From: Chlamydomonas sphaeroides
Taxonomy: Eukaryota > Chlorophyta > Chlorophyceae > Chlamydomonadales > Chlamydomonadaceae
DNA: 64,000 bases
Direction of reading: 5' to 3'
NCBI GenBank assembly: GCA_001662425.1
Contig: BDDC01000189.1
Span: forward strand, 26,471 to 90,470
The position numbers and the translations under genes are program-made. Positions within the stretch are counted from its first letter, which is position 1, and every line of letters starts with the position of its first letter. The notes under the pieces are model-generated. The model was given only the letters and a program-made list of their open reading frames with translations, searched no databases and was not told the origin of the DNA. Shown in pieces: positions 10,779 through 20,616 of the stretch.

Positions 10779-13700
10779 ATGGGACGGATACCGTGCGGGC
10801 GAGCGCGCTGTCTGACATCAGCCGCCGCGCTGCTCGCAGCGCTGCTACTGGCAGCCGCATGGGCGCCAGGTATGGCTTCCGGGAGGCCAGCGCCGGGAAG
10901 CACGCGCAGAGCCGCCGTGAGCGCCCCGTGAGGCGCCAAGAGAGAAGCGCATCTGAGCAACTCGTTTACTGTATGGCACCATCTCCTCGCACCCATCCCC
11001 GGGTTTCAAACCCCATGCACAGGCGCTGGGGCCGAGGGCGTCCTCCGGAAAATGTTTACAAGACGGCCGCCGCCGCGGGGGCAGCCGCCGCCCCGCGGCG
11101 ACTCGCACACGCCATCCCCCTCCTCCTCCCCCTCGCCCTCGGCCTCCCCTGCTCCTTCCACCGCCCCCTCGCCCTCGCCCTCGCCGTCCCCCAAGCGCGA
11201 CGACGACGGGTTTGCCTCTAGGTCCCTCGAGACCATCTCCCTCGAGGTGTGCCCCCGCCGCACTGCCCCAGCACACAGCACCAACACCTACCCCCGCCTG
11301 CAGCAGCAGCACACCTCGTCCGTGCCCCGGCCACGCCCGCAGCCTGCCCGGCCAGCTGCAGCAGCCGCAGCAGGCGCCCCTCGCTGCCCTCTTGCTGCCC
11401 GCCCTCGTGCGTTGTGCCACGACGCCCGCCCCCACTGCCCCGCCCCGACAATTACCACGGCCGCAGGGCAAGCTGACGTCCATGGACGCCCACAACAGCG
11501 AACACCCCTACTGGATCCTCATGGTGGTGGGCGAGCGCAACACCGACCTCATCTACGAGCTGCCCGAGCAGCCGCGCGACCAGGACAATGACGAGCCCGT
11601 GAACGCCGGCGCCACTATCCAGCTGGTGCGTCCACGGACGATCTGATGCAGGCGTTGTAGCCCACGAAAGGAAGCGCAGATGGTCGAGGTGCCACCCCAC
11701 CAGAGGGTTGGTGCTCCGCGGCCGCCAAGGCGGCCCGTGCCCGTGCTGTAGCCAGGTAGCCGCGCGAGCACACAAGGAGCGCAACGAGCCCGCGGCCCGC
11801 GCCCACCCCGCCTCGCCTCTGGTCGCCCTGTCCGCAGTCGTGCACGCTGGACCCCAGCGACGCCTTCACGTGCCTGGAGATTGGCTTTGCGACCACCCTG
11901 GCCGCGGCGGCTCCGGTGCCCACCACCAACATCAGCCTGAGGGTGCTCTTCATGCTGCTAGACGTGCAGGGCCCCGACTGCTCCTTCGCGCCGGCCATCA
12001 CGGCAAGTAGTGGTCGGGGAGGGGCCGGCGGCGGCGTCCTTGCTTGCGAAAAACATGTCCGCTACACACGCTTGTGTGGTGGCCCTTGCTTGGCGTGGGG
12101 CTCACGCTTCCGCGCCGGCCTCCTGTGTCCCGCGCCTGCCTTGCTGAACCGCAGGCAGAGGAGGTCCGCGAAGAGGTCTTCCGGCCTGGCGGGTGAGGAA
12201 GGCTCCTCACGTGTCGCGCCCTTGGAACCCGCGTGGCAGCGGCCGCGCCCCGCTTGGCCGTGCCGCGCCCCACGCCGAAGGAGCAGCGGGCGCAAGGATG
12301 CGAGGATGGCTGGGTAGTAGGCAGGGCGCCCTGGCTGCTGCAACGGCGGTGGCAGCTCAGCCCTGTCGCCACGTGCGCCGGCGAGCCCGTGAGCCGGTAC
12401 TGGCTGCACCCCAACCCCAACGCAGGCACGACGACTTCTTCAGGGCCTGCAGCTTCGACTCGTTCCGGTTCCACCCGGACACCAAGGTGCGGCCGCAGGG
12501 GGCCGCCGCCGCCATCGCTAGCCCTTGGAGGCCAGCCCTCGCCTGACACGAGCAGGGCACAGGGCCGCCACAGCCTGCCCTTGCCCTTGCCAAGGGTACG
12601 GCATATGCGGCGCTGCCGCGTCAGCGGCTGTCAGCCGCCGCGTGTGCCGGCCAGGTCCCCCGCCGCCCAGCCCTCCCCGCCGCCCTCTTGTTCCATGCAG
12701 GCCGTCAAAGTGACGATGCCGTGCGACAGGAACGATACCACCCAGTGGCCCGGCCCCAGTGAGTCCTTGGGCTTGATTGCCACGGGCGTGGCCGCCGCCT
12801 CGCGCCACGACCCTCTCACAACGCCCCACCCCCCCGCCACGCGGACCTCGCGCGCGCTGTTCATTGCTCGCAAAGTCGAGCGCGCTCACATTAACCCAAC
12901 CCGCCAACACTCCTTCCGCCCCCCGCCCGCAGCCTGCTCGACCATCCGTGTGCTGCGCGCCGCCACGGCCACCATGGCCGCGGCCGCCGCGGCGCTGCCG
13001 GGCGGCGCCACGGAGCTGGCGTCGTACACCCACTTTGCGCTGGTGTACCCGCCCAGCATGGACACGGCCATCGGCGACTGCGGCCCCGGCCCCAGCGCCT
13101 GGGCGGGCCTGGGCTGGATTAAGAGCACCTACACGGCCTTCAAGACGCCGGTGGGTGGCCGGCGGGACACGGGGCGCGCCAAGAGGGAGGGGGGTTGGCT
13201 CTGCAGGGTGCGCGGGCCACGGAGCGCGTGGGGGGCTCTGTGGGCACGCACGGGGCACGAGGCGCGTGAAGGTCACGGTCGGTCGGGCATGTCCATTCCT
13301 GCGAACACCTGTTCCCACCCCCTTGTACGGCGGCACGCGCTGCAGACGATGAAGAACAAGGGCGTGGTGATGATGGAGTTTATCCACAACATGGTGCGGC
13401 CGGGGAGGAGCGGGGCCTGTACGGCATGGCCGGAACGCCGTGTGATCAACACAGGGTCGCCCGCCGCGAACTGTTGTGGAATGCACACATGCTGGAATGC
13501 ACATATGCTGGAATGCACATACGGCACTGCCTGGCGGGGCGGGGCGTCGCTGAGCGTTGCGTGCTGCCGCCGCGTCCTGGTGCGCGCAGGGCTTCGGCCA
13601 CGGCCGCACGGACAACGGGCGCAGCGAGTACGGCGACTACACGAGCAGGTACGGCGCCGTACAGCACGGGACAACACGACATGTGGGCCACACGGTTGTA

Positions 13701-16700
13701 CACTTCGCACAACGCGTGCTACCAGGGGCTGCTCGCTTTCCTGGCCCTGACGCCTCCCCCACCCCCACTCCACCCTACCGCAGCATGGGCTCCGGCCAGT
13801 CCTGCCCCTCGGCGCCCGAGCTGTGGCGCCTGGGCTGGGCGACCCCCGCCGCCGAGCTGAGCAGCGCCTCCGGCCTTGCCACCACCGGCACCTGGTTCAC
13901 CATCAACAGCCTGCCCGCCACCTCGCTGACGCCAGACGGCACGTGAGTGTGTGGACCGCATGCCTGTTCGTTGCCACTTGCTTAGGCATCCGCGCGGCGC
14001 CGGCGGGAGCAGCAACACGCAGCAGATGCGCCGGCATCAGGCATGTGCCGTGGGAGTACGCGTGTCCCGTGGGGTTGCACGGGCCCTGCCGCGCCAACAT
14101 GCTCGCCGCCGCCGGCCCCTGTCACTGCCGCGCAGGTATCTGAAGATCAAGCCCGACTGGATCTCTGACTACAACACCAACAACCGCTCCCGGTGAGGAG
14201 CGCCCGCAGCTGCCGGCGCCGCCAGCCGAAAAGAGCGACCCCGCCGCTCCTGCTTGCGTCCCCGTGCCTTAACCAGCGCTTGCCCTCCCCCATGCACGGC
14301 GCCCGCTCCTCCCTTCCCGGCTAACTAGTTCGCTACTCCCTCGTTGCAACCCCTGACCGCAGCAATGTGTACATCTCCTACCGTGCGCCTTACAATGGCG
14401 ACGTCAGCCTAGACGCTCGTGCGGCATTCCGAGTGCGTGTGCATGCGCGGGAGGACCACACGCTCGGCGGCGTGCAGTGCACGGGCGTGCGCTTGGGTTG
14501 GGGCCAAGCTGCCGTGCGGAGCTGTTGTTGAGGGCGACATCCCGTCGTGTCTGTTGGCATGGCAGGCGGCTCGCCGCCTGCCGGCCCGCAATCGAAACAT
14601 CACGAGTCATGTGCGCTGACACAGCATTCTGCGAACATGCCTGCCACGCAGCTGAGCATCCACGACGTCATTGCGAACATCGACAACAACTTCCTCGCAG
14701 GTGCGACCTGCCCGCGGCGCCGCAGCGATGCGTGCCGCACACGCGCAGCGCCTGCGTAGCAGCGCAGCGCCACCGCGGCAGCTTGTCGTGACCCCGGCCC
14801 GGCTCCACGAGCTTTGGGCAGCCCCGGCTGTGTGATAGCGCGGCCCGGCACCCCTCCGCCGAGGCCCGCGCTCGGCTCCGCTTCACGCATTCGCTTGCCG
14901 CACAGGGCTGCAGTGCTAGGCAGCAGCAGCACCGAGTTTGCGCCGGCGCACGCCGCAGCCCGTCGCGCAGCCCGGGGCGCGTCCCATGCCCAAGGCGCTC
15001 TGCTTTTCCCCACCAGCCATGCGGCCATGTTCCCAAGTCCACCAGGGCCTTACCGCCAGGCTCACCTCGCCTTGCCCTGCCTGCCCATCCCGTACCGCGC
15101 CCCAGAGGGCGACTCGAAGCCTAACCTCATCAACGGCAGCATCCCGGCGCGCTCCGTCATCGACCTGCCGCAGTTCAACATCACCATTCGGGCCGGAGGT
15201 GAGCTGCTTGCCGCCACCTCATGCCCATCCCACGTCCTCCTGCTGCCAACGCTGCCGGCAGTGCACGCGCTGCGGCAGGCCGCCGCGGCGCTCGCCAGCA
15301 GGCCACGCCACAATAGCCGGCACAGCACCGAAATGACGTCTTCTCCCCGGCTGTTGTGCGCCCTCCTTTGCAGCGCTCCAGAACGATACTCAGCGTAGCG
15401 GCGTCGCCATCACCGCCCGCGTGTGCCGCTACCGCTTCAGCTCGACGGAGTGCCCGGCGCCGTCGAACGTCAGCCCGCCGCCGCCGCCCTCGCCGCCGCC
15501 GCCGTCGCCACCGCCCTCGCTGCCGCCCTCGCCGCCACTGTACCCTGGTGGGTCGGCAGGCGGGCGACGCCCCGGCTCGTGCTTACGGGAGGGGACGACT
15601 AGCTTAATAGGGCCATGCGAGCCTTCGCGCTGTGGTCATTGTGCCGTGCGGTAGAGTTTCTTCAAGCGCCATAGGGACCACGCGAATCCAACAAGTACGA
15701 TAGCGGCCCCGGCCCCGGCGACTATGCTCACATCCGGAAGCAATGTGCTGCCTGGATGAGGAGCGCCCACACCCTCACAGCGGCGCTCGGCGTTGCGTGG
15801 CTCCGTGGCCGCCGCCCTGCATGTTGCGCAACCGCTGATGACAGGACCCTCGCTGCACCCGCCTCTGCCGCCGTGCCCACCACAGGGGAGTTTCACAGCC
15901 CGCCGCCCTCGCCACCACCGCCGTCCCTCTTTGACTACAGCATCGGTGAGGCGGGCCTGCCATCAAGCACGCAGTAGATAATATCATGTAGCTGAGCTGT
16001 AGGCAACTCCAGAGGCAGAATCGGTGCATGTCGGGGAGCATCGGGGCGAGCGCATGCCTGCAGGTTCGTGTGTGTGTGAGTGTGTGTGTGTGTTTGTGGC
16101 GGGGGAAGGGGCACCAGGACAGGCACCGACACCCCGAGCGCGCCACCCGCCACCGCCGCAGGGGACGACTCACCGCCGGAATCAGAGATGTTATTCGCTC
16201 CTCCGCCTCCCACCGTGGAGGACACTAGCTACGACGAGGTCGCGGTCAGCGTGACGCCGGGTGTGTGTATGTGGGGGGGGGGGGAAGGGGCACACATGGA
16301 TGGTGGCGAACATGGAAACGAACGTGCGAACGTGGGCACGAACGGGCTTGACGAGAATGGCCGACGTGCCGATTGCGATGCCCCATTATAGGGTCCTGGC
16401 AAGCGACCGCTCAGTGGCTGCATGGGCTCCTGTTTCGTTGTTTGCCCTGCTCAGCCTGCGCCGCATCCCGTGCCTCGCAACACGCAGACCCGCTGCCCGG
16501 CTCCGGCGGCTGCCATTCCATGGTAGCTGTCGCGGGCACCCCCATGGGAACCGTGTCGGGTGTGAACTCGGCCGCCGACTGCCAGGCCGCCTGCGCCGGC
16601 CGTGCCGGCTGCGAGGTCGGGCTGTGGCGCGATGAGGAGAAGGATTGCGAGCTGCGCTCCGGCGCCCTGTTCGGAGGGCCCAACGGTTACGTGGAGGGCG

Positions 16701-17404
16701 TGAGCGCCTCCTGCCTGGCCGCACCCAACAACGGTGAGGTCCTTGCGCGGCAGCAAGCAAGTCCGTCGACAGCCCCCAGCTCCTCGGCCGCTGCCCCCCC
16801 CCTTCACAGCCCTGCTGCTGCGCCCCACCTCTCCTCTCCCTCAGGCCCCTGGCTCTGCCTGCGCAACACCACCCTACCCGGGGAGATCCGGCGCACAGCC
16901 GCTGACGTGTCGCCCGCCGACTGCGCGGCCAGCTGCTATGCCGACGCCGCCTGCACCTTCTTCACCCTCACCGCCAGCGGCCGCTGCGTTCAGCTGAGCT
17001 GGCTGTTCCTGGTGCGTAGGGTACATCCACAGCGGCCGCGGGGTCGGAGCTCACCAGGCCTGCACGACCGCGCAGAGCAAGGCGCGGGCCGGGGATGTCG
17101 CGGAGCAGCATATGCTCGGCATCGTGCTGCTGCTGACACAGCAGTGACCCGGGAGCCTCACACGGCCTGATGCGCTGCAACGGCGCAACCAACCGCCCAC
17201 CGTACCCTGTCCCCTGCCCCCTCCTCGCAGGGCCCAAACTTCCAGGGGGTGACCAACCCCGACCCCGACACGGCCCACACCTGCCTGCGCGCCGGCTCGG
17301 GCGGGGCCTTCAGCGAGGCGGCGCTGCCGTCGGATGTCGCGAGCGACGTGACCTGGAGCGAGCCACCCCGGGAGGTGTCGGTTTTCCTAGGGTTTACGCG
17401 CTAG
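10779..17404 (+). CDS. Gametolysin-like (M11) metalloprotease, paralog C, with PAN/apple-like modules
   Basis: Twenty-one exons: 10779-10869, 11023-11246, 11467-11625, 11838-12002, 12155-12192, 12426-12486, 12701-12758, 12933-13150, 13346-13393, 13590-13648, 13784-13942, 14136-14192, 14363-14402, 14652-14700, 15106-15198, 15374-15547, 15886-15945, 16162-16260, 16488-16733, 16845-17011, 17231-17404. They join in phase to 812 aa. A clean signal peptide (TSAAALLAALLLAAAWAPG) is followed by a Ser/Pro-rich stretch. The active-site segment is M348-E-F-I-H352-N-M-G-F-G-H358, with YGDYTSSM and Met-turn M375, then PELWRLGW, as in M11 proteases. Position 348 is Met instead of His or Gln. A Pro-rich tract with SPPPP units (exons 16-17), typical of algal wall glycoproteins, leads to two Cys-rich PAN/apple-like modules (618-699, 700-754). 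The intron 4 donor is GC (gcaagt). Introns hold GT runs (about 16066-16100, 16261-16270). Exon lengths such as 48, 59, 57, 99, 246 and 167 match paralog B exactly. Confidence 0.87.
13477..13524. repeat. 16-bp TGGAATGCACA repeat, three copies
   Basis: Three tandem near-identical 16-bp units beginning TGGAATGCACA lie in intron 9 of protease paralog C, the intron that splits the metal-binding motif between Met354 and Gly355. Confidence 0.85.
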
Positions 17405-18937
17405 GGTGGCGACACCAGTGGTGTGGTGTGGGGTGTGCTCCCCCTTGAGCTTACCAAAGACTGCGCCGCTTGGGGACAGCGGCAGCGACTGCTTGTGTGC
17501 AGGGTGTGCAGGTTAGCTAGCTAGTGTAGGCTGCAAGAACTGTGCGGCGCTCCGTGCGCGCTGGAGAGCACTGTGCGCGTGCTATATTTCGCGTTTTTTT
17601 TTACCTAGGAGCCACACAAGGTGGGGCGATACTTCAAGCGGCGTTGATCGTGAGCAGGTTCCTGATCGCCAGCATATGCATGCCGTGCAGAGCGCGTGTG
17701 TGTATCAATCATTGCTAATGGATGCTTGCGGTGTTTGTTTTGGAGGTTGGGTGCAGTCATGACTTGCACCTGCGCCCGGCGCCACCCGCCCCATGCGCAC
17801 ATGGCACGGCAGCCAGTGCCAGCAGCGAGCCATAGCCCTCGGGCAGGCGGGCGAAAGCTCACCAGCGAGCGCCACGTACACAGCGCACAGATACGCCAGC
17901 AGGCAAGCAACAGCAGTGGTTGACGTCGAAATGTCAACGTATGACTTTCGCGCGACGGTTGGCATGTCCTTGCGTGCAACGGGTTGGTAGATTGACCCAG
18001 GCGGCGTCAGCTGCGGTGACAGGCCGGCGCAGATGCCCAGCCGCGCGGCTGCTGCTGTGCGCACGCGGCCTCTGCAGGGCTCGTATCCGTTCGTATCTTA
18101 ATGGTGTTGATCAAGCCTCCCGGCCCTTGCGCTGCGTTCAACCAAGCTGGTGTTGAAAGAGCCTCCCAGCTTACACCGCTCTCCTTGCCTGCCAGCCCCG
18201 TCGGTTCACATGCAGCCTTACGAGGGCACACGCACGGCAGCAGGCAGCACGAGGCTCGCAGGCCCGAGCGCACACGAGCGCTGGCCAGGCGCCAGGCAGG
18301 ATCAGGAGGCTCCTGGGCAGGACGTGTTGACGGCTGGGCTGCGTGACGCAAAACGATTCAATAAATGGTGTTGATGGCCTCACTTAATCCCAGCAATGAC
18401 GACTATCAATCGGCTGTTGAATGGGTGCCAGAATCTTTCAACCGCCGTTGAACCCATTGAACCGGTTGAACAAGATACGAGCCCAGATTCAAGCGTGGCA
18501 CGAGGGAGGTGCCGCCTGGCCGCTGGCAATTGACGAGCACGCTTGGTAGCAGTAGCCCACCTGCCGCTGCCCTGTTCCCTGAAGAACGTAGTTGCAGAGG
18601 GTTGCGGCGGCGGGGCGACGCCGGCATTACGTACCCTGCCGCCTGCGCTCGATCGAGGCAAGATACTACCCAGCCAGGGGAACCCTTGTATTACCACACT
18701 TATGGTTAGTACTTCGGCTGGCATTTCCTTTTATTTCGTATTCGAGCACGCAGACGCAAACCGTGCGCGGAGGATAGATTCTCAGGCATAGGGGAGAATT
18801 CAGGATGGTATTCGCTGCTGCCGCCCGCCATTCTTGTTATGCGAACGTGATGGGAACCTTTGTCCCTCTGCCACATACACGTCTTCAATCATGTTATCCT
18901 GTCTAGACGTAGGATGTTAACTGTTGTGCTTCTACGC
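17405..18937. other. Intergenic region with AT-richer repeats
   Basis: About 1.5 kb with no supported gene. It includes a poly-T run near 17593-17602, several TTGAA/TTCAA motifs at 18100-18480, and the inverted repeat listed separately. The 3' untranslated region of protease paralog C should lie at its left end. The promoter of the small downstream gene lies at its right end. Confidence 0.4.
18077..18484. repeat. Possible MITE-like element bounded by an inverted repeat
   Basis: GGGCTCGTATC at 18077-18087 recurs as its exact reverse complement at 18474-18484, with weaker similarity inwards. The interior is AT-richer than its surroundings and has repeated GGTGTTGA and TTGAA motifs. No transposase ORF is present. 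A terminal inverted repeat of only 11 exact bases could be chance, and no clear target-site duplication was seen. Confidence 0.3.
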
Positions 18938-18944
18938 TATAAAA
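18938..18944 (+). promoter_or_regulatory. TATA box of a small plus-strand gene
   Basis: TATAAAA in an otherwise GC-rich setting, 76 bp before the ATG at 19020. The distance fits a core promoter with a short leader. Confidence 0.6.
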
Positions 18945-19019
18945 GCCGCCTAGCGAGGGTAAGTAAACCTTCGCTCGACTGCAAATTTGCTTGAAAGAGC
19001 GAGCACCAAACGGCAGGCG

Positions 19020-19716
19020 ATGCAACACCTGGGTCCTCTACCATTGTTCAGAGCTATGCAGGTAAGCTCGCGAAGGGTCCATGGTCAACGAGCGAGTGGG
19101 CGCCGGCAGGTGAGGGTGCGAGCGAGGCGACAACGGGGCGAGGGGGTCCAGGGTACGTCTGGCGTGTGGCCGGCAGCGGGCATGTGCCTTAGCGCTGGAG
19201 GGTGGCAGCGGGCGCAGGAAGGGAAGCACAAGGAGTCAAAAGCGGGTGTAGCACCCGCCACCCCCTCCCTCATGCACTCGACACGTACCCTCGTCTCCCC
19301 TGTCCCGTCTTTCCCCCCCACCCCCACACAACGGCTGGGTGAACGGTGACGAGCTGGGCGACACCTGGGCCGCACGCAACGCCTCCAACGGCCGCGGCAA
19401 GGAGCGGCAAAGAGATGTTCTATGATATGCCTGCGCAATGCGTCGCCTCAGCCCATCAAGTCATCGCACGCTATGGCCGGACGCTGCGGTGTTTGGCACG
19501 AACCCGCCCTGAAGCCCCTTCCTGCCTTCTGTACGATCGCTCGTGTGTCCTCTACCTGACACATGATTGCCTGCCCCCATCCACCCCCTGCTGACGCAGC
19601 CCATGAGTCGCCAGCGGCGGTGCAGCATGGCCACAGCCGTCAACGTAATGCCGCTGCTCGCCGCCTTTGCCGCCATGCTACTTGCCGCCGCCGCCCTCCG
19701 CGTGATAGATACTTGA
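19020..19716 (+). CDS. Small unrecognised gene ending in a hydrophobic segment (tentative)
   Basis: A TATA box, an ATG (MQHLGPLPLFRAMQ) running into a strong donor (gtaagc at 19062), a final exon from about 19600 to a TGA at 19714-19716, and TGTAA 20 bp later together suggest a real short gene. The last exon follows a good acceptor (ctgacgcag) and encodes a Met/Arg start (MSRQRRCSM), then a hydrophobic stretch (VMPLLAAFAAMLLAAAALRV) that could be a membrane anchor or a GPI-type tail. The middle is unresolved: a plausible reading at about 19336-19405 (NGWVNGDELGDTWAARNASN) follows a pyrimidine tract but has no AG acceptor. The first and last exons are both in phase 0 and could join directly to about 52 aa. 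I recognise no family. Confidence 0.35.
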
Positions 19717-19735
19717 TGGTTCTGCCTTTTGGCCT

Positions 19736-19740
19736 TGTAA
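19736..19740 (+). terminator. TGTAA polyadenylation signal
   Basis: TGTAA is the usual poly(A) signal of chlorophycean algae. It lies 20 bp after the stop codon of the small gene, in the correct orientation. Confidence 0.55.
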
Positions 19741-20616
19741 CCTTGTCTAGTCTTGCCTTGTTGCGGCCAGGCCGTCCGTCCCGCGCCCCAGCCAGGATTA
19801 CTACTATCCAATCCGGCTCAATACTGATATAATTTATATGCCAGTTAGTTGTACAAGACGCAAGGCCTCACGGCAGGGCGACACTGGCGGCCGGCGGCGC
19901 CGGGCCTCGTCTGACGGCAAATGCTTCCAGAGCGAGCGCTAACACGATGCGTGCAGCGCAGTGCCCCGCGGATGCTTTGCTTCTGATGCCCACCAGGCCG
20001 TCGTATGACCCCTCTAGTCCCCCCGAGGCGGCCATGCCACGCCCGGGGTACCGCATTCACTTGTACGTGATCCTACATGGGCAATGCTTGTCCACGCGCT
20101 CATCGCCCATGACGCACCCCTCCTGCAGCTCTCCACACGTGCCAGGCACATCCGTCGTGTCCCCACGCATTGCTCTGCATCCGCGTTCGTAATAATATGA
20201 TAGTTCATTCATTGCAAGTGAGCCGCGCTGGGCCGCTTCTTATGAGCCGCCTAGCCACGACCGACGCAGGCCAGCTCCCAGGTAGGCCGAACCTGCTGCT
20301 CCGATGGACACCACACTGCGCTACCAAGGGCTCGCCTAGTGACGCACTGCCCCAGCCTACGACGCAAACAAGACAGCCCACTGGACCCCCCGCCCTGCAA
20401 TCAGCCGATAAACACTTTGCAGAGCCTCTCAACCAGGCCTGGCGCGAGGGAAGGCGCGAGGGAAGGCGCGAGGGAAGGCGCGAGGGAAGGCGCGAGGGAA
20501 GGCGCCGCGCGCTGCGGACCTCATGCCAGGGAGCGACGGGTGCGTGCCGCCTCCGTGTGGGGAAGGCGCCCGTCGGCGGATGTTGCCGGCGGGCTGTTGG
20601 CCCTGCCGGTCGCCCG
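19741..20616. other. Intergenic region between the small gene and SEC3
   Basis: Plus-strand gene on the left and minus-strand SEC3 on the right make this a convergent 3' to 3' spacer. No supported exon was found. It contains the 12-bp repeat at 20442-20501. Confidence 0.4.
20442..20501. repeat. 12-bp GCGCGAGGGAAG repeat, five copies
   Basis: Five perfect tandem copies 116 bp beyond the SEC3 stop codon, probably within or just after its 3' untranslated region. Confidence 0.95.

Noticed and set aside
12233..13750. 505-aa plus-strand ORF
   Set aside because: It runs through several introns of protease paralog C; only parts coincide with exons, and homology to paralog B requires splicing.
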